A DNA stretch of 54,737 nt. It comes from an uncultured Collinsella sp. (lineage in GTDB: Bacteria; Actinomycetota; Coriobacteriia; Coriobacteriales; Coriobacteriaceae). Location: positions 1 through 54,737 of the forward strand of contig UQIG01000012.1 of assembly GCA_900541135.1 (NCBI GenBank), in the 5' to 3' direction. Positions 39,317 through 47,330 of this stretch are shown here, in pieces (position 1 is the stretch's first letter; each line of letters opens with the position of its first letter). Below the pieces are notes generated by a model that saw nothing but the letters and a program-made list of their open reading frames with translations, was not told the origin of the DNA and made no database searches. The position numbers and the translations under genes are program-made.

Positions 39317-40033
39317 TTAGAACAGGAGGGCGTAGATGACGGCGATGACGACGGAGGGGAGCATATTGGCCGTGCGGAAGGTCTGAGGACGGATGAGGTT
39401 GACGCCGACGCAGAAGATGAGCATGGAGCCTACGAGCGAAAGGCTGTCGAGGGCTGCCGTGGTCATGATGGGGGAGAGCGCGCCGGCAAACAACGTAATC
39501 GTCCCCTGGAACACGGCGACGGGCAGGGCCGAGAAGATGCAGCCGCGTCCGAGCGACGCCGTCATGGTGCAGACGATGATGCAGTCCAATGCGCCTTTCA
39601 AGGCAAGCGTTGACCAGTCACCGAGCAGACCGTCCTGGATCGATCCCACGATAGCCATGGCACCGATGCAGACGGTCAGCGATGTCGAGACAAAAGCGTT
39701 GGTGAACTCGTTATCGCCCTCGCTGCCGGTTTTGCGCTTGAGCCATTCGCCAAGGTTCTCGATGGCGGCCTCCAAGTTGATGGCCTCGCCGATGAGCGAA
39801 CCGAGCGCAAATGAGACGATGAGCATGGTGGTACCGGTGGTCGCTAGCGCCTTTCCATCGATGATGAGCATCTTTTGCATGGTGCCGCCCAGGCCGATAA
39901 ACAGGACGCACAGCCCCGATGCTTTCATGAGCGTGTCTTGGATACGCGGTGTAATGAAGCGGCCGCCCGCTAATCCCAAAAGACCGCCCGCAACTAAAAG
40001 CACAACGTTGATGATTGTTCCCAAGCCCGGCAT
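39317..40033 (-). CDS. DUF554 membrane protein
   Basis: A 238-residue protein with about seven hydrophobic segments. The start MPGLGTIINVVLLVAGGLLG, plus TTGTTMLIVSFALGSLIGEA and FVSTSLTVCIGAMAIVGSIQDGL (two parts, continuous in the protein), is diagnostic of the YdfK/YqgA group. AGGAGG is four bases before the ATG at 40033; the longer frame to 40102 is not conserved. Function in the family is not established; a transport role is usually assumed. Single gene. Confidence 0.9.
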   Translation of the reverse strand: MPGLGTIINVVLLVAGGLLGLAGGRFITPRIQDTLMKASGLCVLFIGLGGTMQKMLIIDGKALATTGTTMLIVSFALGSLIGEAINLEAAIENLGEWLKRKTGSEGDNEFTNAFVSTSLTVCIGAMAIVGSIQDGLLGDWSTLALKGALDCIIVCTMTASLGRGCIFSALPVAVFQGTITLFAGALSPIMTTAALDSLSLVGSMLIFCVGVNLIRPQTFRTANMLPSVVIAVIYALLF

Positions 40034-40151
40034 GAGCCCTCCTGTATTGATGCCAACGTGGCAATCGTAGCAGAACGAAATGCGAGGCACATCGCGACTC
40101 ATCTAATACGTTATATAAGTGGTGTTAGGAATGATGCGCAGCATTTAAGCC

Positions 40152-41582
40152 TCAGGTGGTTGTCGGGACATAGGGATAGTATTCAAAGCGCAGTGTCATA
40201 AGCCGCTGTGGGGATTCAATAGCCGCGGCGATGATATTGGCATCGCGGGCACGATCAAACCCTTCGAGTTCGATCTGATACGAGACGTCTTGCATAATGT
40301 CCAGACGTCGCCAGGCTAGGAGTGTGTCGCCATCGAATTCCAGGGTCTTGCTTCCGTTTGCGGCAACGGCGTATAGACGCAGCTTGGCGGTGGTTGCAGG
40401 GTCGACAACCGTGACCTTTTTAATTTCGTTTCGAGTATTCTTGGCTCCCAACAAGGTGAGCAGTGTTGGGGCCACGACCTCGCCCGATGGCAAAAAGACG
40501 ACTTCGATGGATTCGGGAAATGCGATGATAGCCGACTTGCGGACGGGCTGATTGGCGGCGGCAACTTCAATGTTCGCAGCGTCGATGACCTCTATGTGGT
40601 CGAGCGCGGCAAGCACGCAGCAGTTACCTTCATCGATCTCTTGAGGATCAGCAAGCCCCAGACTGTCCGCGAACTCGGGATCGTTTGGATCGGTAGCGGG
40701 CTCATTCGGTGCTTCGAAAGAAGCTGGGACGCTGTTTGTCGGCGACGGCGTGTCGCCCGCACCTGCTTCTTTATCCGTGCTCTCTTCTTGTATGGTTGCG
40801 TTGATGGGTTCGTCGTTTGAGGGGAGCGTCTTGGCGTCAAGCGCGGAGGGGAGAATTCCGATGGCTCCGGATCCGTTCCACTCCATTTCGAGAAGCGCCG
40901 GGTCGGCAAGAATGCGTTGCCTGCTTTGCGCGTGGGCATCGATTTCAATAGGGCCTGCCTCTATCCCTCGTGTAAGGCTGAGTGATCCGGCTGGCTTCTC
41001 GAAATGAGCGTCTGTGTCTTTGGCGCTGACGGCGTAGAACAGCAGGGACGCTTCTCCCGCCGCGATGGCATCGGTGCCGGCTTTGGTCAGCCGCAACGAT
41101 GCCGTGAATGAGAGGGTGGGCTGCGTGTCGTCTGCATTCGCGGCGGCGCAGCCCAGACATATACCGCCTCCTTTCTCGAAAAACGTACCGTCGAAGGCGA
41201 CCTTCGCTCCGTTCGCCGAGTCATCGATCGAAGCGATGTCGATGCGCAGCTCTAAATTGCATGGATCGCCATCTGCATCGAGCACAACCGAGCGCCACGT
41301 GCAGACGGCGCACCCCGCCTGGGAGCCGTTTGCCTTGTTCGAACGATTGATATCCACGGCTATCGAGCCGTCCGTATTACGACGAAGGCATCCCGAGGTC
41401 GAGATTGCGGCCTGTGCGATCGAAAAACGCTTGCACGCAATGGCGCTCGACGGATTTGGTGCGGAGCTTAGGGCTGCTGGTAAGGAGTCTGCCATGACGG
41501 GAGTCGCCCAAGCGGCGACAGGCGTTCCGGTTGCGAGCGCGCCGCAGAGTGCGACGACGGGCAAAAGGTTCTTCGATGCCAT
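40152..41582 (-). CDS. Secreted hypothetical protein of the surface operon
   Basis: A 476-residue protein. A signal peptide (residues 1-31, VVALCGALATGTPVAAWATP with a likely cut after VMA or ATA) starts it. Residues about 60-170 have several Cys (CAVCTWRS, CLGCAAANA) that may form disulphides. A Pro/Thr/Glu-rich linker (about 265-315) precedes a second beta-rich region. It ends in YYPYVPTTT without an anchor. AAGGAG is five bases before the ATG. Fifth and last gene of an operon running from 43358. No family recognised; likely a large surface or secreted subunit held by the anchored partner next to it. Confidence 0.75.
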   Translation of the reverse strand: MASKNLLPVVALCGALATGTPVAAWATPVMADSLPAALSSAPNPSSAIACKRFSIAQAAISTSGCLRRNTDGSIAVDINRSNKANGSQAGCAVCTWRSVVLDADGDPCNLELRIDIASIDDSANGAKVAFDGTFFEKGGGICLGCAAANADDTQPTLSFTASLRLTKAGTDAIAAGEASLLFYAVSAKDTDAHFEKPAGSLSLTRGIEAGPIEIDAHAQSRQRILADPALLEMEWNGSGAIGILPSALDAKTLPSNDEPINATIQEESTDKEAGAGDTPSPTNSVPASFEAPNEPATDPNDPEFADSLGLADPQEIDEGNCCVLAALDHIEVIDAANIEVAAANQPVRKSAIIAFPESIEVVFLPSGEVVAPTLLTLLGAKNTRNEIKKVTVVDPATTAKLRLYAVAANGSKTLEFDGDTLLAWRRLDIMQDVSYQIELEGFDRARDANIIAAAIESPQRLMTLRFEYYPYVPTTT

Positions 41583-41600
41583 GGGGTCTCCTTAGCTAAT

Positions 41601-41882
41601 TTAGTGCGGCCTGTCCGTGTTTTGTTTCTGGCTGCGTTTGATGTGCAGCCCGAGGCCGGCGGTCCCCGCGCCTGCTGCTGTGGCGCCTGCTGCCAAGAGC
41701 CATCGTCTGTCGCCTGTCTGCGCCAACGGTTCCTCGCGGTCGCCGCGGTCGAGCTCCGAGAGGTCGACCGTCACTTGCGTGGCGGCCTGCGCCTGTTCTT
41801 GCTGGGCAAAGGCCATGGCTGGCCCAAACGCTAGGATGCTGACGGCGGCGGCCAGGGCGACGGCCTTATGCCGTGTGCGCAC
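41601..41882 (-). CDS. Small LAxTG-type cell-wall-anchored protein
   Basis: A 93-residue protein if the GTG at 41882 is the start (MRTRHKAVALAAAVSILAFG is a good signal peptide). The mature part is only about 30 residues. It then has PLAQTGD, a sortase motif of the LAxTG form used by class E sortases in actinobacteria, a hydrophobic helix, and a basic tail (HIKRSQK). A TTG at 41912 would lengthen it by ten residues. It overlaps the end of the preceding gene by 17 bases. Role: probably the wall anchor or base of the surface assembly. No sortase gene is visible in the window. Confidence 0.7.
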   Translation of the reverse strand: MRTRHKAVALAAAVSILAFGPAMAFAQQEQAQAATQVTVDLSELDRGDREEPLAQTGDRRWLLAAGATAAGAGTAGLGLHIKRSQKQNTDRPH

Positions 41883-42465
41883 CGGGCTCGACCGTCCAGG
41901 TGATCGTTGCAACCTGATCGCCTTCGCCGGTTACGCGGAAGATGTCGCGCGTGACGCGGGCGACGTTTCCGCTTGTCTTGAGCTTAATTTTGTCCGTGCC
42001 GCCGGCAATGCCCTGGTAGCCCATGTCGAAGGCTGCGTTCTTGGAAAGATCGAGGCCCGTCCCCTGCATTGCGGCGCTGGCGTTCTGGAGTGCGCCGTCG
42101 GGGCCGACCTTAAAGTCGATGGAGTTCTGCGCGGTTCCGGCCTTGGCGTCGGCAGCAATGGTCCAGGTGTTCATGGCGTCGATCTTCATGTTGGTGACAT
42201 GGATGCCGTAGGCCGAATGATTGTCGATGGTGGTCGCGTCTTCTGAGGGGCCCTGAAGCGTGCCGTCGGCCTTGGCGACGAAGGGAATAACCGTCGGAAC
42301 TTTGAACTCAACGTTGTCGATCTCGGTCCTGACCATTACTTTCGTGGTTCCAACGCGCCCGGCCGCCATAGCTGGCGTCGGGGCGGCGCCCATTGCGAGC
42401 GCGAGCGCGAGACCTGCGCCCACGACGAGCGCTCTGGCTCCGTTCATGTTCCTGGTGATGTCCAT
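41866..42465 (-). CDS. Secreted WxL-like/fimbria-associated surface protein
   Basis: A 199-residue protein. The signal peptide occupies residues 1-35 (ALVVGAGLALALAMGAAPTP, cleavage near AMA/AG). The mature part has VPTVIPFVAKADGTL, then NHSAYGIHVTNMKIDAMNTW, and ends in VATITWTVEPG. This layout recurs in Gram-positive surface clusters, and the terminal WTV resembles WxL domains, though a true WxL is not certain. AAAGGA precedes the ATG. It lies in the surface operon after the membrane protein at 42556 and overlaps the LAxTG gene. Confidence 0.72.
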   Translation of the reverse strand: MDITRNMNGARALVVGAGLALALAMGAAPTPAMAAGRVGTTKVMVRTEIDNVEFKVPTVIPFVAKADGTLQGPSEDATTIDNHSAYGIHVTNMKIDAMNTWTIAADAKAGTAQNSIDFKVGPDGALQNASAAMQGTGLDLSKNAAFDMGYQGIAGGTDKIKLKTSGNVARVTRDIFRVTGEGDQVATITWTVEPGAHTA

Positions 42466-42555
42466 GGTCGTTCCTTTCTATTCGCCGCGGGCCGTCCCCG
42501 CGATGATTGGACGAATGCTGGTGAATTGCGTGCGGTGCCGCGTCGGCCGGAAAAG

Positions 42556-43065
42556 CTAGTTCTCGGCTTGCTCAACCCGCACCTTGACACGTGTCGGATT
42601 GCCGTGGCTGTCGAGGGTCTTGGCATCGAGTGCCTGGATCTCGATGTACGCCTCGCCTTCTTTGATGTCGCCGGCGGGGCACGTTTCGATTGCCTTGCCG
42701 GTCTCGACCACACCGGATTCGTACATGGTCTCGTCGTTTTGGATGACGCGGAATCGCTGGGGAAATTTATTGTCTTGGACGTTTTGCACGTTGACGCGCA
42801 GCTTGCCGTCCTCCTGCAGCTGAGCGACCGGTGCGACCGAAATCGTCATCATGTTGTCGCGGACGATGGCGTCGAGCTCATCTTGGATTTCCTGACGCGT
42901 TTTGCCCTCGGCCGTCGTAACCGAAGCGCCCGCCTCGGGTACGGGCTGCGACTGCCAAGCGTATAGTCCTACGGCGACAAGGGCACAGACGATGGCCAAG
43001 CAGGCAACGATGAGCTTCTTGCGACGACCCAGGCCTGCAAAGTGGGGTGGCTTCTTCGCGCTCAT
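42556..43065 (-). CDS. Single-pass membrane protein of the surface operon
   Basis: A 169-residue protein. The N-terminus is cytoplasmic and basic (SAKKPPHFAGLGRRKK), residues about 18-38 form a membrane helix, and an extracellular beta domain follows (LRVNVQNVQDNKFPQRFRVI, then MYESGVVETGKAIE). Similar domains accompany VPTVIPF-type surface proteins in other Gram-positive clusters, in my recollection. The start ATG at 43065 overlaps the stop of the previous gene (ATGA), with AAGGA upstream. Probably a membrane partner in assembly of the surface structure; exact role unknown. Confidence 0.75.
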   Translation of the reverse strand: MSAKKPPHFAGLGRRKKLIVACLAIVCALVAVGLYAWQSQPVPEAGASVTTAEGKTRQEIQDELDAIVRDNMMTISVAPVAQLQEDGKLRVNVQNVQDNKFPQRFRVIQNDETMYESGVVETGKAIETCPAGDIKEGEAYIEIQALDAKTLDSHGNPTRVKVRVEQAEN

Positions 43066-43358
43066 GCGGCATCCTTGGCGGTATAGATGCGCGCAAAGGT
43101 GGACGGGTTCGCTCCAAAGAGCATGTGAAGCATCAGGCGGCGTGAGTAGACAAGCTCGTCGAAGTCGGGAGGGAGCTCGATGTCGTGGATATGCGCGATG
43201 CGGTGGGCGAGCGCCGAGAACGACTCGGGGTCGCAGATCACATCGGTGGTAACGTGGTAGACCGTCGTATCGGGGAATGCCTCTTCGTCGAAAGGCAGGA
43301 GATGGGGATCGTCGTCGACTTCGATGGCGATGCCGTACTGGGGCCAGTAATATGCCAT
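43062..43358 (-). CDS. Small hypothetical protein, first gene of the surface operon
   Basis: A 98-residue protein without a signal peptide. The start YYWPQYGIAIEVDDDPHLLP resembles the strand holding the catalytic acidic residue in VSR/DUF559-type endonucleases, but only part of that fold would fit in this length and no full active site is seen. The rest is helical (SALAHRIAHIHDIELPPDFD). GGGAGG is five bases before the ATG. It is coupled by ATGA to the membrane-protein gene. Its function is not known. Confidence 0.7.
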   Translation of the reverse strand: MAYYWPQYGIAIEVDDDPHLLPFDEEAFPDTTVYHVTTDVICDPESFSALAHRIAHIHDIELPPDFDELVYSRRLMLHMLFGANPSTFARIYTAKDAA

Positions 43359-43704
43359 GGGAACCTCCCTGCTTCTGGGGCCAAAACTTCTGTCGGTTTT
43401 GGCTGTCGATGCCGACGGTATCAGCCACTACTTGACCAATTGCTGACCAAATGCTTGACGGATTGGTGTCTCCGCAGGTAAAATGCGGCAAAAAATACTC
43501 CAACTTTTTTCGAGCGACAATCGCGCGGTCGGCGACGGCGGGGCCATATGTGTCAAAAGCATCGTTTGCCGAGGAAATCAAGCCGCTCGCCGAATTGCAC
43601 GAACGTAAAAATCGCCAATTATGGAGACGGTCTCGAACACGTCGACGAAACGATGCGGTAACATCTCCCTGCAAACACTGTAGTTAGCTAAAGGGGGAGT
43701 TCGC
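43359..43704. promoter_or_regulatory. 346-bp divergent spacer between surface operon and lactate dehydrogenase
   Basis: No gene that I accept. It holds a hairpin GCCAAAAC/GTTTTGGC (43380-43387 with 43396-43403). It also has three tandem boxes with an 11-12-base period, TTGACCAATTGC, TGACCAAATGC and TTGACGGATTGG (43432-43466), likely operator repeats. Near 43623 there is GAGACGGTCTC, a small palindrome. Promoters for both directions must lie here, but clear hexamer pairs are not visible. Confidence 0.45.
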
Positions 43705-45306
43705 GTGTCTGCAACCATCAAACCCTTCACCGACGAGTTCGAAGAGTATGGTCGCGATGAGTCTCGCGCATCGGGCGAGGCCTCGAGCATCTCGTTTCCG
43801 ACAACGGAAGACGAGGTCCGTGCCATTTTGGAAAAGCTCCATGCCGAGCGTGCCCCGGTAACGGCTCAGGGCGCCCGAACCGGCCTTGCCGCCGGTGCCG
43901 TGCCCCACGGCGGGCATATCCTCAATACTTCCCGTATGAATCGCTACTTGGGCCTTCGCCGCGATGAACAAGGCCAATTTCTGCTGCGCGTGGAGCCGGG
44001 CGTTGTGCTCTCGGAGCTGCGCAAGCAGCTGAGCAAGAAGGTGCTGCCGACTGCTGGTTGGGACCAGGCATCGCTTAAGGCCTACGAGGAGTTCCAAGAG
44101 GCCCCCGAGCAGTTCTTTCCCACCGATCCCACCGAGACGTCTGCCTGTCTGGGCGGCATGGCGGCATGTAACGCCTCTGGTGCCCGCAGCTACGCCTACG
44201 GTCCCATGCGCCCACATATCACGGGACTCCACGTCGCACTGGCTGATGGCGATTTGCTTGAGCTTCAGCGCGGCGAGGCTTTTGCCCAGGGCCGCCACCT
44301 GTCGCTCGTGACGGCAGCGGGCCGTACGCTCGAGCTCGATCTTCCCGGCTATACCATGCCCAAGACAAAAAATGCCTCAGGCTATTTCGTTGCGGACGAA
44401 ATGGACGCCATCGACCTCTTTATCGGTGCTTGCGGCACGCTCGGCGTTATCACCGAGCTCGAGATTGCTCTGCAGGCGGCGCCTGCGGTCGTTTGGGGTG
44501 TGAGCTGCTTTTTCGATAGCGAAGACAAGGCCGTGTCCTTTACCGATTCCGTGCGTCCCGTCCTGTCCCATGCGGCTGCCATCGAGTACTTCGACGCTGG
44601 CGCCCTGGATATTCTACGTTGCCAGCGCGAGCAGTCGACGGCGTTTGCCTCGCTGCCAGCGCTCGACAAAGAGGCCAAGGTCTGTGTCTACGTGGAGCTC
44701 GACTGTGACGACGAGGCGCAGGCGACCGAGGAGCTGTACCACCTGGGATGGGTTTTGGAGCTTGCGGGTGGCCGCGACGACGCGACCTGGGTTGCGCGCA
44801 CCGAGGTCGATCGTGAATGCCAGCGGTTCTTCCGCCACGCCGTCCCCGAGAGTGTCAACATGCTCATCGACGAGCGTCGCCGCACGGATCCCGCCATCAC
44901 CAAACTGGGCTCGGACATGTCGGTGCCCAACGCACGCTTGGCCGATGTCATCGCCCTTTATCGCCGCACGTTGGCCGAAAGTGGGCTTGAATCTGCCGCC
45001 TGGGGGCATATCGGTAACAACCATCTGCATGTGAACATTCTGCCGCGCGATGCACAGGATTATCGCCGCGGCGCAGAACTCTTTGCCCAGTGGGCTTCCG
45101 AGGTCACGGCCATGGGCGGTGCCGTCTCCGCAGAACACGGCGTCGGCAAGATCAAGGCGGGCTTCTTGGAGACGATGTACGGTCACGAGGCCATGGTCGA
45201 GTCGGCGCGGCTCAAGCTCCAGCTCGATCCTGCCGGGCAGCTGGGTCGCGGTAACCTGTTTTCGGAGAAGCTCTTGGATGAGCTCGTCCAGAAAGGGGGC
45301 GCGTGA
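43705..45306 (+). CDS. FAD-linked D-lactate dehydrogenase (Etf-coupled)
   Basis: A 533-residue oxidase of the GlcD/LctD group. The PCMH-type FAD-binding domain spans residues about 25-240 (VTAQGARTGLAAGAVPHGGH, then LGGMAACNASGARSYAYG). The C-terminal FAD-linked oxidase domain has WGHIGNNHLHVNILP and AVSAEHGVGKIKAGFL. It begins with GTG, with GGGGGAG upstream. The following genes encode EtfB and a ferredoxin-domain EtfA with zero to four bases between coding regions. This is the layout of the Acetobacterium lactate dehydrogenase LctBCD, which oxidises lactate with NAD by confurcating electrons from reduced ferredoxin. The lactate stereochemistry is inferred. Confidence 0.9.
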   Translation: MSATIKPFTDEFEEYGRDESRASGEASSISFPTTEDEVRAILEKLHAERAPVTAQGARTGLAAGAVPHGGHILNTSRMNRYLGLRRDEQGQFLLRVEPGVVLSELRKQLSKKVLPTAGWDQASLKAYEEFQEAPEQFFPTDPTETSACLGGMAACNASGARSYAYGPMRPHITGLHVALADGDLLELQRGEAFAQGRHLSLVTAAGRTLELDLPGYTMPKTKNASGYFVADEMDAIDLFIGACGTLGVITELEIALQAAPAVVWGVSCFFDSEDKAVSFTDSVRPVLSHAAAIEYFDAGALDILRCQREQSTAFASLPALDKEAKVCVYVELDCDDEAQATEELYHLGWVLELAGGRDDATWVARTEVDRECQRFFRHAVPESVNMLIDERRRTDPAITKLGSDMSVPNARLADVIALYRRTLAESGLESAAWGHIGNNHLHVNILPRDAQDYRRGAELFAQWASEVTAMGGAVSAEHGVGKIKAGFLETMYGHEAMVESARLKLQLDPAGQLGRGNLFSEKLLDELVQKGGA

Positions 45307-45308
45307 AG

Positions 45309-46124
45309 ATGAGCGATTTCCATATGGTGGTGTGCGTCAAGGCCGTGCCGGGCAGCACCGAGGTCAAGATGGACCCCAAGACCAATACCATCGTGCGCGA
45401 TGGCAAGCAGGCGGTCATTAATCCCTTTGATGCGAGCGCTTTGGAATGCGCGCTGGCGCTGAAGGACGACTTTATCGGCTTTGGCATGGATGTGCGCGTG
45501 ACGGTGGTGTCGATGGGCATCCCCGCGACCGAGTCGCTGCTGCGCGACTGCATCGCTCGAGGCGCCGACGATGCGCTGCTGCTGACCGATCGCGCCTTTG
45601 CAGGTGCCGATACCCTGGCAACCACCTATGCCCTCAAGTGCGGCATCGAGGCGCTCGACGAGGACTTCGACCTGCTCATCTGCGGCAAGATGGCGGTGGA
45701 TGGCGATACGGCCCAGATTGGTCCCGAGCTTGCCGGTGCCTTTGATATTCCCTGCGTGACCGACGTGAGCTGCGTGCAGAGCGCGGGCTTTACGACCTGT
45801 GGCTCGCTGGCGCTCGTTCACGGATGCGATGACGGCGAGGAGACGGTGTACCTTGAGATGCCGTGCGCGATGACGACTGCCAAGGAGATTGGCCAGTTGC
45901 GTATGCCGAGTATTGCCGGTATTCGCGCGGCGGAGGAGGCGGACGTGCGCGTGGTCAGTGCCGCCGACGTGAACGCCGACCCCGCGCGTTGCGGTCTTGC
46001 CGGGTCGCCGACACAGGTCGTGCGCTCGTTTGTGCCCGACCGTGACCAAACGTGCGAGGCCGTTGAGGGGACGGCGTCCGAGCAGGCGGCAAAGCTTGCC
46101 AAGATTATCGAGGGGATGGCATAG
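45309..46124 (+). CDS. etfB: Electron transfer flavoprotein beta subunit
   Basis: A 271-residue EtfB. VCVKAVPGSTEVKMDP, INPFDASALECALALKD and ICGKMAVDGDTAQIGPELAG are standard EtfB blocks; the last binds the bifurcating FAD in known complexes. I use the ATG at 45309, nine bases after AGGGGG; a GTG at 45303 overlaps the previous stop but is too close to the ribosome site. The gene ends directly before etfA. It forms the electron-bifurcating core with EtfA and the lactate dehydrogenase upstream. Confidence 0.93.
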   Translation: MSDFHMVVCVKAVPGSTEVKMDPKTNTIVRDGKQAVINPFDASALECALALKDDFIGFGMDVRVTVVSMGIPATESLLRDCIARGADDALLLTDRAFAGADTLATTYALKCGIEALDEDFDLLICGKMAVDGDTAQIGPELAGAFDIPCVTDVSCVQSAGFTTCGSLALVHGCDDGEETVYLEMPCAMTTAKEIGQLRMPSIAGIRAAEEADVRVVSAADVNADPARCGLAGSPTQVVRSFVPDRDQTCEAVEGTASEQAAKLAKIIEGMA

Positions 46125-47330
46125 ATGAGCGGACTGATTATCGATAGCGAAGCCTGTATCGGCTGCGGTCGCTGCGTTCACGCCTGTGCCTCGGGCGGCA
46201 TCGTAGTGGAAGGCGAGCGACCCAGCCGATGCGCCCGCGTAACCGACGGCTGCATCCTATGCGGTGGGTGCGTCGACGCCTGCCCTGTCAACGCTATCTC
46301 GATCGAGCGTGACGAGGCCGCTGGTGCGGTGGACCTTGATGCATATCGAGACATTTGGGTATTCGCGCAGACCGACGAGCACGATACGGTGACTCCCGTT
46401 GCCTATGAGCTTATGGGCAAGGGCCGCGAGCTTGCCGATGCTCGCGACTGCCGTCTGGTGGCGCTGATCGGTATGGGTCCCGAGGGCTCTCTCGGCGACC
46501 TGGAGCATCTGGTTTGCGCGGGCGCCGACGAAGTCCTGGCCTGTCGCGACGAGCGCCTGCGCCAAAACGATGCGGAGGTCTACGCCCGCTTGATCTGCGA
46601 TTTGGTAGCCGAACGCAAACCCGAGGCCATCCTATACGGTGCGACCGCTTTTGGCCGCGAACTGGCACCCGGCGTTGCCGTGCGCTTGCAGACGGGCCTT
46701 ACGGCTGACTGCACCGTACTTTCGATGGATACGGAGACGGGGCTGCTGCAACAGACGCGTCCGGCGTTTGGCGGCAACCTGATGGCCACCATCGTCTGCC
46801 CCAATCATCGTCCCCAGATGGCAACGGTTCGTCCCGGCATCTTTAAGGCGCCCGACTTTGACTACGACCGCTCCGGCACGATCACCCAGATATCGCTTGC
46901 GGATGATGCTAAGGCTCGTGTCGAGATCTCGATTCCCGCCGAGGAGTGGAGGCAGCAGGCCTCGATCGCCGATGCCGAGCGCTTGGTCGTGGTGGGCCGC
47001 GGCATTGGCTCCAAGAAGAATCTGCCCCTGATGCGAAGGCTCGCCGAGGCTCTGGGAGCCGAGCTTGGTTGCACGCGACCTGTCGTGGAGGCCGGCTGGT
47101 TGGAGTGTCGCCATCAGATTGGCCAGACCGGCGTATCGGTTTCGCCCAAGCTTCTCGTGAGTATCGGTGTTTCGGGCGCCATCCAGCATCTTGCCGGCAT
47201 CGGTGGGGCAGAGTGCATTATCGCCATCAACGAGGACCCGGATGCCCCCATCTTTGGTGCTGCCCAGTACAAGGTTGTCGGCGATGCCGTCGAGGTCGTC
47301 GAGGAACTGCTGGCCCAGCTTGAGCGCTAG
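46125..47330 (+). CDS. etfA: Electron transfer flavoprotein alpha subunit with N-terminal 2[4Fe-4S] ferredoxin domain
   Basis: A 401-residue protein. Residues 1-60 form a ferredoxin domain with CIGCGRCVHAC and CILCGGCVDACP, binding two 4Fe-4S clusters. The rest is EtfA: LYGATAFGRELAPGVAVRLQ, the FAD site VVGRGIGSKKNLP and QIGQTGVSVSPKLLVSIGVS. A ferredoxin-fused EtfA is the mark of lactate-bifurcating complexes (LctC). The ATG follows the etfB TAG with no gap. It converges with the HD gene, the two stop regions overlapping by four bases, so there is no room for a terminator between them. Confidence 0.94.
   Translation: MSGLIIDSEACIGCGRCVHACASGGIVVEGERPSRCARVTDGCILCGGCVDACPVNAISIERDEAAGAVDLDAYRDIWVFAQTDEHDTVTPVAYELMGKGRELADARDCRLVALIGMGPEGSLGDLEHLVCAGADEVLACRDERLRQNDAEVYARLICDLVAERKPEAILYGATAFGRELAPGVAVRLQTGLTADCTVLSMDTETGLLQQTRPAFGGNLMATIVCPNHRPQMATVRPGIFKAPDFDYDRSGTITQISLADDAKARVEISIPAEEWRQQASIADAERLVVVGRGIGSKKNLPLMRRLAEALGAELGCTRPVVEAGWLECRHQIGQTGVSVSPKLLVSIGVSGAIQHLAGIGGAECIIAINEDPDAPIFGAAQYKVVGDAVEVVEELLAQLER

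Noticed and set aside
41601..41912. TTG start at 41912 for the LAxTG protein
   Set aside because: It would place ten extra polar residues before a normal signal peptide and extend the overlap; the GTG at 41882 gives a typical n-region.
43451..43687. 78-codon plus-strand frame (GKKYSNFFRATIAR region) in the divergent spacer
   Set aside because: No ribosome site and basic low-complexity end; it overlaps the tandem operator-like boxes. Could be part of a repeated intergenic sequence but I cannot show that here.
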